Positions 17,789-26,797 of a stretch of DNA of 64,000 bases are shown one piece after another. Under the pieces are notes generated by a model. It was not told the origin of the DNA. It was given only the letters and a program-made list of their open reading frames with translations, and made no database searches. A program made the translations under genes and the position numbers. Numbering within the stretch: the first letter of the stretch is position 1; every line of letters begins with the position of its first letter. This stretch comes from Bacteriovoracaceae bacterium UBA3083 (lineage in GTDB: Bacteria > Bdellovibrionota > Bacteriovoracia > Bacteriovoracales > Bacteriovoracaceae). The stretch covers positions 1-64,000 of the forward strand of contig DFBJ01000008.1 in the NCBI GenBank assembly GCA_002366565.1, in the 5' to 3' direction.

Positions 17789-19278
17789 GCTTAGATTTAT
17801 TAATCGTAAATCCTGGCGGGAGAAAAGAAACATACCAAGGATTAAGTACAGATCTCACTGCAATTGAACCACCTATTTGGGCAGGTCTAATAACAACATT
17901 CTTACTCAATAGAAAACGTAATGTTTCTCTACTAGACTCAAATGCTCTAGGACTTAGCGATAGAGATACTGCACAGGAAATAGTTTCAACAGGAGCAAAA
18001 TCTGTAGCAATAGTTATCTATGGACATAATCCATCGGCTTCAACACAAACGATGCCAGCAGCTCGTTCCCTAGTAACAGAACTTAAGCAACAGAACTATT
18101 CTGGAAAAATTATTTTAATCGGTGGTCATGTTGCAGCTCTTCCAAAACAAACACTCATAGATGAAGAGGTTGATTTTGTATGTACAGGAGAAGGTCCTTT
18201 TACGCTTGATGATCTCATTAAATATATAAATGGTGAAATTAAAGAATCAGAAATCAGAGGAATCGTATATAAATATAAAGATAACTATATACAAACCAAG
18301 GCATCACCACTGGTCGAAGACTTAGATCAAGACATGAGTGGTATACCATGGCATCTACTTCCAATGGAAAAATATCGTTCACACAATTGGCATGCATTTG
18401 GAGAGAAATCAAGAATGCCGTACGCATCTATCTATACAACTCTTGGCTGTCCATATAAGTGTTCATTCTGCTGTATTCAAGCACCATTCAAAGAAGGTGA
18501 GAAAATAAAAGGCTATAAAGAAACAACAAACTCGTACAGAAAATGGTCTTCAAAAACAATTTTAAATGAAATAGATACACTCGTAAAAGAATATGGAGTA
18601 AAGAATATTAAATTTGCTGATGAACTCTTTGTCTTAGATAAAAGACATGTAACAGAAATATGTGACGGTCTAATTGAAAGAAATTATGATCTTAATATAT
18701 GGGCATACTCAAGAGTAGATACAATAAACAAGGAACTTGCTTCAAAGCTATATAAAGCTGGAATAAAATGGATTTGTCTAGGTATTGAGACAGACAATAC
18801 GAGCTCACAGTCAATGGTGAATAAAACATTTACGCAAGATCAGCTAAAAGAGACGATCAGTCTTCTTAAGTCTTCTAACATAAGTATTATTGGTAATTAT
18901 ATATTTGGGCTTACTTGTGACACTTTAGAGTCAATGGAGCTAACTTTAAAGTCTGCAATAGATTTAGATTTAGACTTTGTTAACTTTTATTGCGCAATGG
19001 CCTACCCTGGATCAAGTCTTTATAAAGACGCTATCGAAAAAAATATTCCACTGCCAAGTAACTGGTCTGGCTATTCACAACATTCAAAGAATTGTTTACC
19101 GCTAGCGACAGAAACACTTAGTGGTAGTGAGGTTCTTAAATTTAGAGATAATGCCTTTCACCACTTTTTTAGCTCAGACCGCTATCTCAACTATGTATCA
19201 AATAAGTTTGGTGAAGAAGTAAAACTCGAAATCATCAACATGAGTAAAAATAGATTAGAAAGAGATTATAATGAATAG
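17785..19278 (+). CDS. B12-binding-type radical SAM protein
   Basis: 497 residues. An N-terminal Rossmann region (about 1-150) of the cobalamin-binding type carries IILIGGHVAALP and CTGEGPFTL but no DxHxxG motif. The radical SAM core has C222-x3-C226-x2-C229 (GCPYKCSFC), binding a 4Fe-4S cluster and S-adenosylmethionine. Relatives methylate or rearrange unactivated carbons. GAGG lies seven bases before the ATG, and it overlaps both neighbours (4 and 8 bases), so it is fully embedded in the operon. A carbon-branched or deoxygenated sugar is the natural guess for its product; the reaction is unknown. Confidence 0.87.
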   Translation: MSLDLLIVNPGGRKETYQGLSTDLTAIEPPIWAGLITTFLLNRKRNVSLLDSNALGLSDRDTAQEIVSTGAKSVAIVIYGHNPSASTQTMPAARSLVTELKQQNYSGKIILIGGHVAALPKQTLIDEEVDFVCTGEGPFTLDDLIKYINGEIKESEIRGIVYKYKDNYIQTKASPLVEDLDQDMSGIPWHLLPMEKYRSHNWHAFGEKSRMPYASIYTTLGCPYKCSFCCIQAPFKEGEKIKGYKETTNSYRKWSSKTILNEIDTLVKEYGVKNIKFADELFVLDKRHVTEICDGLIERNYDLNIWAYSRVDTINKELASKLYKAGIKWICLGIETDNTSSQSMVNKTFTQDQLKETISLLKSSNISIIGNYIFGLTCDTLESMELTLKSAIDLDLDFVNFYCAMAYPGSSLYKDAIEKNIPLPSNWSGYSQHSKNCLPLATETLSGSEVLKFRDNAFHHFFSSDRYLNYVSNKFGEEVKLEIINMSKNRLERDYNE

Positions 19279-20266
19279 AAGAAAAGTATTAGTAACAGGT
19301 GGAGCCGGATTTGTTGGAATGGCCTTAGTCCCTCTTCTACTTAAAAATAATTTTGAAGTTATTGTCTATGATCTATGTTGGTTTGGTAATATCGAATATT
19401 TAAAAAAACTTCAAACAAACAATAATCTTACAATTATCAAAAAGGATATTAGAGACCTATCCTCAATAAAGAGTGCTCTTACAGGATGTACAGATGTAAT
19501 TCATCTTGCGTGTATATCTAATGATCCGAGTTTCGATCTCAACCCGGATCTCGGCAAAAGTATAAATTATAATTGCTTTGAACCTATCGTTAAAATTTCA
19601 AAAGAGGTGGGAATAAAAAGATTTATTTATGCATCTTCATCAAGTGTTTATGGAGTGAAGAAAGAAAAGAATGTAACAGAAGATTTATTAAAGGAACCCT
19701 TAACAGATTATTCGAACTATAAATCTCTTTGTGAAGATATTTTATTAAAATATCAAGAAGATAACTTCATTTGTACTATTCTCCGACCAGCAACTGTCTG
19801 TGGATACTCTCCAAGACAGAGACTAGACGTAGTAGTAAATATTCTTACAAATCATGCATTTAACAATAACCAAATAAAAATATATAATGGAGAGCAACTT
19901 AGACCAAACATTCATATTGATGACATGGCCAGCGCGTACTTACATATTTTAAACTCACCAGAAAATATAATAAATGGAAAAATTTATAATGTTGGTGGAG
20001 AAAATTTAAGCATAAGTGAAATAGCCCAACAAGTAAGTGAAGTTTCGGGTGTAAATAATATCGTTATTGAAAAAAATGATGATATAAGGTCGTATCATAT
20101 TTCATCAAAGAAAATAGAAGATGAGCTTGGCTTTAAACCCAACAAACGTGTTCGAGATGCAATAGAGGATCTTGCTCAAAAATTCACTAACAATGATTTT
20201 AAAAACCCTTTAACTAATCCTATATATAATAATATGAAGTTCTTAAAACAAAATCCTGTTTCATGA
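19271..20266 (+). CDS. NAD-dependent sugar epimerase/dehydratase (extended SDR)
   Basis: 331 residues. NAD-binding VTGGAGFVG (8-16), ASSSSVYG (121-128) and catalytic Y147xxxK151 (YSNYK) are all present. The later IHIDDMASAYLHIL is the usual substrate-domain stretch. Extended SDRs epimerise or dehydrate nucleotide sugars; the specific reaction is open. It overlaps the upstream radical SAM gene by 8 bases and the downstream HAD-kinase gene by 4 bases (ATGA). Confidence 0.87.
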   Translation: MNRRKVLVTGGAGFVGMALVPLLLKNNFEVIVYDLCWFGNIEYLKKLQTNNNLTIIKKDIRDLSSIKSALTGCTDVIHLACISNDPSFDLNPDLGKSINYNCFEPIVKISKEVGIKRFIYASSSSVYGVKKEKNVTEDLLKEPLTDYSNYKSLCEDILLKYQEDNFICTILRPATVCGYSPRQRLDVVVNILTNHAFNNNQIKIYNGEQLRPNIHIDDMASAYLHILNSPENIINGKIYNVGGENLSISEIAQQVSEVSGVNNIVIEKNDDIRSYHISSKKIEDELGFKPNKRVRDAIEDLAQKFTNNDFKNPLTNPIYNNMKFLKQNPVS

Positions 20267-21654
20267 AAATTGCAATAGATCTTGACCATACACTTATTGA
20301 TTACTCAACAGTATATAAGTATGCATTAAGAGACCTTAAGCTAAATCATCTTTTTAATGAAGATCAAATTCCTACGAAAGAATATATAAAAAAAGTAATT
20401 AAAGAAGACCCAGAGTTTGGAAATAATATATGGATTAAATTCCAAGGTCTTTGCTATGGCAAATATATAGCAGAAGCATTATTTTTTAATAAGTCTCTTA
20501 ATACTATTTCGAGTCTTTTACAAAAAGGATATGAAATAACAATTGTTTCTCACAAAACTAAAGAAAGTCTTTGTGGTGAATTCCCTCTACAAGAAGTAGC
20601 AAGAAAAAGAATTCAACAAGAAAGCTTAGATATAGATATTGTATTTAAGTCATCATCAGAAGAAAAAATACACTATATCAATGCAAATAAATTTAACTTT
20701 GTAATAGATGATCTCGAATCGATACTAACACACGTATCTAATGACACAGTTAAAATAAACTTTGGTCAGAGCAAGAAATTCTTTTCAACTATGTCCTGGG
20801 AAGTTATAGACGAATTCTTTGATGCGTATGTAGATATCGGTTCTCCAAAAATCACACACGTACAAAAAAATATATTTAAAACTGACAATCATCTATATTT
20901 AAAAATCTTTAATAACCATGAAAGAATAATTAGAGAAAAGGATAATCTAGAGGTACTGAGAGACTATAATCAAGTACCTAAGATAATAGACACATACACA
21001 AGTATTATAATAACAGAAGAAGTGAAAACTTCACCACTTTCAACTATCGATAAAACATTCAATATTGCTTACAAAAATATCATCGAAAGACTTAAAGAGT
21101 CCAAAATTGAACACAAAGCAACACATAATGTATCTTCATACTTTCACTACATTGATAGAGTAAAAGAACGTGCAAAGAAAATTCAAAATAAGACAGTAAA
21201 AAAACAAATTGAAGACTATCTAGAAAGCTCGCTCCTGCTTAACCAAGATACAAAACTAAGTTTTGACTACTGTCTCCCCGATTTATCCAAAAAGAATTTA
21301 ATGAATGGAGATGATAATATTATCTTCTTTGATTTTGAATCTGCAGGATATGGCTCAACAGAGAGAGCTTTTCTAAACTTTATTCATCACCCAGAAAATA
21401 AGCTAACAATTCAAGAACTAGACGTCTTAGTAAGTACTTTTAAGAGTACCTACAACACTAACTTCTGTCTAAAGAGTGCGTTAAATATTTTTGATATAAA
21501 CTATCTGGAATGGTGTATAATCATTTACAATTATAATTCAGAAATAGGTATAGATAAGCTTTCCCAATTCTTCTCAAAGACTAAAGGCGAAGCTAGCTTA
21601 ATATGGAAAACGAAAGAATATGACTTTCTTAAAAGAAAAATCTCTACAGATTAG
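20263..21654 (+). CDS. HAD-like phosphatase domain fused to an APH-like kinase domain
   Basis: 463 residues. Residues 1-165 look like a HAD hydrolase: IAIDLDHTLID (D6, D8), a Ser-containing motif (ITIVSHKT) and FVIDDLE. The second half (about 185-450) resembles small-molecule kinases of the aminoglycoside phosphotransferase fold: CLPDLSKKNLM in place of the catalytic HGDxxxxN loop, then IFFDFESAGYGSTERAF as the metal loop. The catalytic loop reads PDLSKKN, so Asp and Asn are kept but the preceding His is not. A bifunctional phosphatase-kinase for a sugar phosphate is plausible. Overlaps: 4 bases upstream, 35 bases downstream. Confidence 0.72.
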   Translation: MKIAIDLDHTLIDYSTVYKYALRDLKLNHLFNEDQIPTKEYIKKVIKEDPEFGNNIWIKFQGLCYGKYIAEALFFNKSLNTISSLLQKGYEITIVSHKTKESLCGEFPLQEVARKRIQQESLDIDIVFKSSSEEKIHYINANKFNFVIDDLESILTHVSNDTVKINFGQSKKFFSTMSWEVIDEFFDAYVDIGSPKITHVQKNIFKTDNHLYLKIFNNHERIIREKDNLEVLRDYNQVPKIIDTYTSIIITEEVKTSPLSTIDKTFNIAYKNIIERLKESKIEHKATHNVSSYFHYIDRVKERAKKIQNKTVKKQIEDYLESSLLLNQDTKLSFDYCLPDLSKKNLMNGDDNIIFFDFESAGYGSTERAFLNFIHHPENKLTIQELDVLVSTFKSTYNTNFCLKSALNIFDINYLEWCIIIYNYNSEIGIDKLSQFFSKTKGEASLIWKTKEYDFLKRKISTD

Positions 21655-22414
21655 AGAAGAAATTTTAAATATATTTGAGCTCGGAACAAGAGGACACGTC
21701 CCCTCAGCTTATTCTCTTGTTGAAATTCTAATCACTCTTTATTACGAAAAGTCCAAAATAACCCCAGAGAACTTCAAACTTCAAGATAAAATTTTACTAA
21801 GTAAAGGTCATGGTTGCTTGGCCCTGTATGCTATTTTATCAGACCTTGGCTTTTTCTCAAAAGATGAATACTCAAAATTTTGTAAAGTTGATGGCATACT
21901 GGGAGGACATCCAAGTAAGCATAAAATTCCTGGAGTAGAGTTCTCTTCAGGCTCTTTAGGTCATGGTTTCTCTGTTGCAATAGGTAAGGCCATTGCTTTA
22001 AAAAGAAAATCTTCTAATAAAAATGTATACGTCATACTTGGAGATGGAGAATGCAATGAAGGTTCCGTATGGGAAGCAGCACTCTCAGCAAATAAAAACA
22101 AGCTAGACAATCTTACAGTTATAATAGACTACAATAAGTTTCAATCATATGGCCCAACTGAAGAAGTATGCCCACTAGAGCCTTTCCAATCAAAGTGGGA
22201 ATCATTTGGGCTAGAGTGTGAAGAAGTCAACATGGTTACTAATCCTGAAAAGTTATTAGATATCCTAAATACTAAGCAAATAAGTACTCGTGCCATTATA
22301 TGTCACACTATAAAAGGGCAAGGTAACAGAATACTAGAAACAGACATAAGCTGGCACCATAAGAGTAAAGTCTCACCGGAAGAAGTTCAAATTTTAAGAG
22401 ATGCTTTAATATGA
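21620..22414 (+). CDS. Split transketolase, N-terminal (ThDP-binding) subunit, copy 1
   Basis: 264 residues, equal to the N-terminal third of transketolase. KILLSKGHGCLALYA, GSLGHGFSVAIGKA and the thiamine diphosphate motif LGDGECNEGSVWEAA...DYNKFQS are present. It pairs with the next gene, which supplies the pyrimidine-binding and C-terminal domains. The start lies 35 bases inside the previous gene, with no later ATG before conserved sequence. Split transketolases in polysaccharide loci are thought to add or exchange a two-carbon unit on a sugar. Confidence 0.9.
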   Translation: MTFLKEKSLQIREEILNIFELGTRGHVPSAYSLVEILITLYYEKSKITPENFKLQDKILLSKGHGCLALYAILSDLGFFSKDEYSKFCKVDGILGGHPSKHKIPGVEFSSGSLGHGFSVAIGKAIALKRKSSNKNVYVILGDGECNEGSVWEAALSANKNKLDNLTVIIDYNKFQSYGPTEEVCPLEPFQSKWESFGLECEEVNMVTNPEKLLDILNTKQISTRAIICHTIKGQGNRILETDISWHHKSKVSPEEVQILRDALI

Positions 22415-23319
22415 GAAAGACTGGTTTAAATCAAATTTATGAACTCGCTAAGAAGTATTCAAATGTAAATTTTATTGGCTCAGATCTTGGTCCAGGCACT
22501 TTAGACGAGTTCAGAAATACGCTACCTAACCAGTTTTTTATGGAAGGAATCTCAGAGGCTCATATAGTCTCTATGGCCTCAGGGTTATCTAGTGAAGGAT
22601 TCAAAGTATATATAAATACGATATCTCCATTCTTTACACGAAGAGCATTTGAACAAATTGCCCTTGATATATATTCAGAAAATGAAGACGTCGTAATATA
22701 TGGAAACGGAGGAGGTCTAGTATATGGACCACTCGGCCCTAGTCATACATCTGTAGATGATTTCGCCTTATTTCATGCTCTAGGAAATATGATTATTCTA
22801 GCGCCTGCTGATGCAAATGAAATGGAACAATTTATTCAACAGTCTTATCATATAAAAAAGCCTATCTATATCAGACTAGGAAAAGGTGGAGATAAGATTG
22901 TTACATCTGATAAAGACATTCAAGTTGGAAAAGCGATTAAATTTAACAAATCAGAAAATGCAAAAAAGATAATTTGTACAACAGGAATAATGCTTCAAAG
23001 AGCTTTAGAGATTTCAGATTCTTTAAATGATTGTGACGTTTTACATTTTTCAACTGTTCAGCCATTAGACGAAGAATCACTTATTGAAAACTGTTCTAAG
23101 TATGAAGAAATTATTGTCCTAGAAGAACACCTCCAAGATGGTGGATTAGGAACAAGAATAATCCAATCTCTATTCAAAAATTCAATTCAACCTAGAAAGT
23201 TTAGACATTATAATCTTGGAAAGAACTATATTCATACGTGTGGAAGACAAGAAGAGATATTTGACTATTTAAAAATATCTCCAAAATACATCATAGACGA
23301 AATCAAGAGTTTAAAATAA
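22411..23319 (+). CDS. Split transketolase, C-terminal subunit, copy 1
   Basis: 302 residues: Pyr domain plus transketolase C-terminal domain. GSDLGPGTLDEF near the start, FMEGISEAHIVSMASGLSS (activating Glu in GISE), GNGGGLVYGPLGPSHTSVDD and the C-terminal EEHLQDGGLGTRI are typical. It overlaps the N-subunit gene by 4 bases (ATGA), consistent with stoichiometric production. The two subunits together should form one complete transketolase-like enzyme. Confidence 0.9.
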   Translation: MRKTGLNQIYELAKKYSNVNFIGSDLGPGTLDEFRNTLPNQFFMEGISEAHIVSMASGLSSEGFKVYINTISPFFTRRAFEQIALDIYSENEDVVIYGNGGGLVYGPLGPSHTSVDDFALFHALGNMIILAPADANEMEQFIQQSYHIKKPIYIRLGKGGDKIVTSDKDIQVGKAIKFNKSENAKKIICTTGIMLQRALEISDSLNDCDVLHFSTVQPLDEESLIENCSKYEEIIVLEEHLQDGGLGTRIIQSLFKNSIQPRKFRHYNLGKNYIHTCGRQEEIFDYLKISPKYIIDEIKSLK

Positions 23320-23384
23320 ACAAACTTCTATTTCATAAACTCTACTATTGCCTTATACTATAAAAAACAAATACATGGATATAT

Positions 23385-24200
23385 ATGGATATTAAATCAC
23401 TAGAAGAGAAAAGTTATTTTTTACGTCAAAAGACACTAGAGACATGCCTTAAAGCTAAAACAGGTCATGTAACTTCATCACTCTCATGTGTAGAGATACT
23501 AGTTTCACTTTACTATGGTGGTTTTCTTGAGATTAATCCAAAAGACTTAGAGGACGATGATAGAGATAGATTTATATTGAGTAAGGCACAGGCAAGTCCT
23601 CTCCTATACACTATTCTTGCAGACCTTGGACTTTATGATTTAAAAGAACTTGATAAATTTGCTCAAAAAGATGGTATTTTTGGTGTTCACTTACAACACT
23701 CTGTACCAGGGGTTGAGTCTACAGCAGGAGCACTTGGTCATGGTCTTGGGCTTGCAGCTGGCATTGCCCTTAGGGCCAAGATGGATAGAAAATTATTTTT
23801 AACATATACATTACTTGGAGACGGGGAACTATATGAAGGTTCTATCTGGGAAAGTCTTAAGTTTGCTTCACACAATAATCTTAACAATCTAGTCGGTATT
23901 ATCGATAGAAATTACTTATGCACTACCGACTTCACAGAGAATCTTGTGGAGTTGGAGCCATTAACAGATAAGATTAAAGCTTTTGGCTGGAATGTAATTC
24001 GAGTAAATGGTCACTGTTTCAAATCTTTATTTGAGGCATTTGATAATTTAAGATCAAGACCTTCTCGAAAACCGACAATGATTATATGTGACACAGTAAA
24101 AGGGAAAGGCCTAAAAGTAATGAGCTACAAGCCGCTTTGTCACGGTGTTCCACCTAAAGGTGAGGATATAGAAATAGCCAAAAAGGAACTAAATATATGA
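23385..24200 (+). CDS. Split transketolase, N-terminal subunit, copy 2
   Basis: 271 residues, paralogous to the gene at 21620. FILSKAQASPLLYTILADLG replaces the usual KGHG loop with KAQA, while GALGHGLGLAAGIA and the ThDP motif LGDGELYEGSIWESL...DRN are kept. The KGH-to-KAQ change alters a conserved active-site loop, so substrate specificity probably differs from copy 1. It follows copy 1 after a 65-bp gap on the same strand. Confidence 0.88.
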   Translation: MDIKSLEEKSYFLRQKTLETCLKAKTGHVTSSLSCVEILVSLYYGGFLEINPKDLEDDDRDRFILSKAQASPLLYTILADLGLYDLKELDKFAQKDGIFGVHLQHSVPGVESTAGALGHGLGLAAGIALRAKMDRKLFLTYTLLGDGELYEGSIWESLKFASHNNLNNLVGIIDRNYLCTTDFTENLVELEPLTDKIKAFGWNVIRVNGHCFKSLFEAFDNLRSRPSRKPTMIICDTVKGKGLKVMSYKPLCHGVPPKGEDIEIAKKELNI

Positions 24201-25117
24201 TTACACAAAGAGACGCTTTTTGGGATGAAATATATGAGCTAGCTAGAGTAGATAGAGATATTATTGTAATCAGTGCAGATATGGGGTCACCTTCTTTAGA
24301 TAAGTTCAGACGAGATCTCCCACAGCAATTTATAAATACAGGGATTGCAGAACAAAATTCAATTCTAATTGCTAGTGGTCTCGCCAAAGAAGGTAAGAAA
24401 GTCTTTGTATACGCGATTGCTTCATTCCTTACTTTAAACTGTATTGAGAAAATACGAGTTCAAAATGGAATGATGAATATACCTATTAATATCGTAGGAG
24501 TTGGCTCAGGATTTAGTTATCCGGACTCAGGTCCAACTCATCATCTATGTGAAGATATTGCCATAATGAGGGCCATCCCTAACATTACAACTCTATCTAT
24601 TTCAGATAAACATATGGCAATAAAAGCTGCTCGAGATTATAAAACTTATAAGAACACACAATATATAAGACTAGAGCGCCAGCCGTCAGGAGAGATATTT
24701 AATTCACATGAAGATGTAAGTCTCACACATGGGGTTAAAGAAGTTATATCAGGAAAGGGAACTCTAGTTATTTCTAACGGAAACTTACTATTTAAGAGTA
24801 AAGAAATTATTGAAGAACAGTCTCTAGATTTTGGATTATGTGATCTTTATCGTTTTCCAATCAATGAAAGTGCTTTGAAAGAAATTGTTTCAAAATATGA
24901 CAAAATTATTTCTTTAGAAGAGACATTTTTACCAGCAGGTCAAGGAAGTGCAATTCTAGAAGCTCTCAACAACCTTGGATTGAAGATTAAAGTTAAAAGA
25001 CTAGGAATTGATCCAGCCAAAGGATACTGCTATGAGTATGGTGGTCGAGAAGCTATTCATGAGTACTATGGTATTGGTAAGGATAATCTTATTTCAGAAT
25101 TTAAGAATTCATTTTAG
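24197..25117 (+). CDS. Split transketolase, C-terminal subunit, copy 2
   Basis: 306 residues. ISADMGSPSLDKF, FINTGIAEQNSILIASGLA (activating Glu in GIAE) and GSGFSYPDSGPTHHLCED mark the Pyr domain; EETFLPAGQGSAI lies in the C-terminal domain. It overlaps its N-subunit gene by 4 bases. Its last 17 bases overlap the convergent GT2 gene. The C-terminal GRxE and heptad-like tail are shared with copy 1, showing duplication of the whole pair. Confidence 0.88.
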   Translation: MITQRDAFWDEIYELARVDRDIIVISADMGSPSLDKFRRDLPQQFINTGIAEQNSILIASGLAKEGKKVFVYAIASFLTLNCIEKIRVQNGMMNIPINIVGVGSGFSYPDSGPTHHLCEDIAIMRAIPNITTLSISDKHMAIKAARDYKTYKNTQYIRLERQPSGEIFNSHEDVSLTHGVKEVISGKGTLVISNGNLLFKSKEIIEEQSLDFGLCDLYRFPINESALKEIVSKYDKIISLEETFLPAGQGSAILEALNNLGLKIKVKRLGIDPAKGYCYEYGGREAIHEYYGIGKDNLISEFKNSF

Positions 25118-25793
25118 AAAATCTTAAACATAGAATTCGATAAAGAAATGCTGTGACCCCAAGAACATTCTTAAGGGAAGCTGCACGAGTACTTCTATCT
25201 TTTTCAAATATATCGACAACTGGAATTTCTTTATAAGAGCATCCTCTACGAAGAAGTTGTACCAGAATTTCTGCATCAATACTGTATGAGTTATTTTTAA
25301 TAGATAACTCTTTTATTAAACTTGTTTTTATTAAAGAAGAACCATTGTAGTACCGGATTCTATTACCTGAAACTATATTAACGATCAGAGTAAAAGCATA
25401 TGATAAGGCCTGTCTAATCAATGCTCTTTCAGAAAAGTTTTCTTGATAAGTAAGAGTTAAATCTTCTTCGCCTCTCCCATCTATTATTTTCTTAATTTCA
25501 TTAGCAGTAGTATCTTTCTTAGCTTGTATTACTATACTCAATTCTTTACTAGCTTCATTATATCCACGCATAATTGATCCACCTCTTCCAAGATTAGAAT
25601 CATTTGATAAAAGAATAACTTCAGAAAACTGGTTTGAGAGCTCTTGTCCAACTTCTTGAGTCCTATCGGAACTATAATCGTCTATGAGGAGAATTTCATA
25701 CTCTCTACCTTCGAAAGCTTCTCTAACCATTTCAACACTAGATCGTAAGTTCTTTTCTTCATTTAAGGCCGGCATAATTATACTATAAGACAT
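25101..25793 (-). CDS. GT2-family glycosyltransferase, DPM1-like, with a degenerate DxD region
   Basis: 230 residues. The GT-A fold start is clear (IIMPALNEEKNLR, ILLIDDYSSDRT, NLGRGGSIMRGYN). Where a DxD metal motif is expected the sequence reads VIQAKKDTTANE, so the usual acidic pair is absent. The second half (RIRYYNGSSLI, IDAEILVQLLRRGCSYKEIPV) matches a known DPM1-like subgroup of polysaccharide loci. There are no membrane anchors beyond one weak C-terminal helix. AAGGG lies six bases before the ATG. It is coupled to the epimerase gene upstream by a 9-base gap. Confidence 0.8.
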   Translation of the reverse strand: MSYSIIMPALNEEKNLRSSVEMVREAFEGREYEILLIDDYSSDRTQEVGQELSNQFSEVILLSNDSNLGRGGSIMRGYNEASKELSIVIQAKKDTTANEIKKIIDGRGEEDLTLTYQENFSERALIRQALSYAFTLIVNIVSGNRIRYYNGSSLIKTSLIKELSIKNNSYSIDAEILVQLLRRGCSYKEIPVVDIFEKDRSTRAASLKNVLGVTAFLYRILCLRFSKMNS

Positions 25794-25801
25794 AAAGACC
25801 C

Positions 25802-26734
25802 TTAAATATTCTCATTAAAACTACTCTCCATACGAACAGCCTTAATCATTTCAATAATTCCACTCTCGATAGAACGATGGGCCTTAAATCCTTTTAATAA
25901 TATTTTTCTGTTACTTACAATGTAATTTCTCTGATCAGGGTCCTTCATCTTTGACTTCTCTGTAATTTTTAATGAGGGAATATATTTTTTTATCTTCTGA
26001 ACTAATTCAAGCTTAGAGATATTAGCACTATCAAGACCTAAATTGAACGCTTCTCCCTTCATTTGAGAAAAATTCTCCATGGAAAATATCATTCCATCTA
26101 TAACATCTAAGATATGAATAAAATTACGAGTAAAGTGAGACTCATAAAGATCGATCTCACCTTTAATGACAGATTTCCTAACAAAATCGTTTAAGAGTAG
26201 ATCATACCTAGTTCTAAATGAAGATCCATAAACTGTAGCAAGCCTTAATGTAACGGCTTGACCAGAATGAAGTAAGAGATTTTCTGCATCAACCTTAGTT
26301 CTTCCATAATGTGAAATTGGCTCTAACTTAGTATTCTCATCACATTCAACCTCTTTAGACTTCGTTCCATATCCTGAATTAGTTGTTGGATAAACTATCT
26401 TTTGTTCTTCGTTAATGTGTTTAATAAGTATTCTTATAGCGTCTAAATTAACCTCTGTAGCTTCTTTAGGTTTTAAATCACAAAGGGGAGCTCCAACCAA
26501 ACAAGCAAGTGGAAAAATATATTCAAATTTTTTAATTATACTTTCTATAAGTCTCTCATCACGAACATCTCCTTTTATAAATTCAAAAGTAGAGTAATGA
26601 CAAAGATGAGTTAAAGAGTTCACTTCATAAGAAAGATTATCGAGAACTGTCACATGATGACCATCTCGTAGAAGACGATCAACCAACATTGACCCAATAT
26701 ATCCAGCACCACCAGTTACTAAAATTTTAGACAT
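25802..26734 (-). CDS. NAD-dependent sugar epimerase/dehydratase (extended SDR)
   Basis: 310 residues. VTGGAGYIG near the start, LACLVGAPLC, then YPTTNSGYG where most relatives have SSSxVYG, and catalytic YGRTK. The TNSGYG form is a recognisable subgroup in surface-polysaccharide loci, often beside a DPM1-like GT2, as here. The ATG at 26734 is preferred over the GTG just before it because AGGGG is five bases upstream. The divergent HddC-like gene starts 64 bases away, so promoters overlap in that gap. Confidence 0.86.
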   Translation of the reverse strand: MSKILVTGGAGYIGSMLVDRLLRDGHHVTVLDNLSYEVNSLTHLCHYSTFEFIKGDVRDERLIESIIKKFEYIFPLACLVGAPLCDLKPKEATEVNLDAIRILIKHINEEQKIVYPTTNSGYGTKSKEVECDENTKLEPISHYGRTKVDAENLLLHSGQAVTLRLATVYGSSFRTRYDLLLNDFVRKSVIKGEIDLYESHFTRNFIHILDVIDGMIFSMENFSQMKGEAFNLGLDSANISKLELVQKIKKYIPSLKITEKSKMKDPDQRNYIVSNRKILLKGFKAHRSIESGIIEMIKAVRMESSFNENI

Positions 26735-26797
26735 CACGACCCCTGATATTTAATAAGTATAGACTAATCAATAATCTCGCTTTTATAATTATTATAT

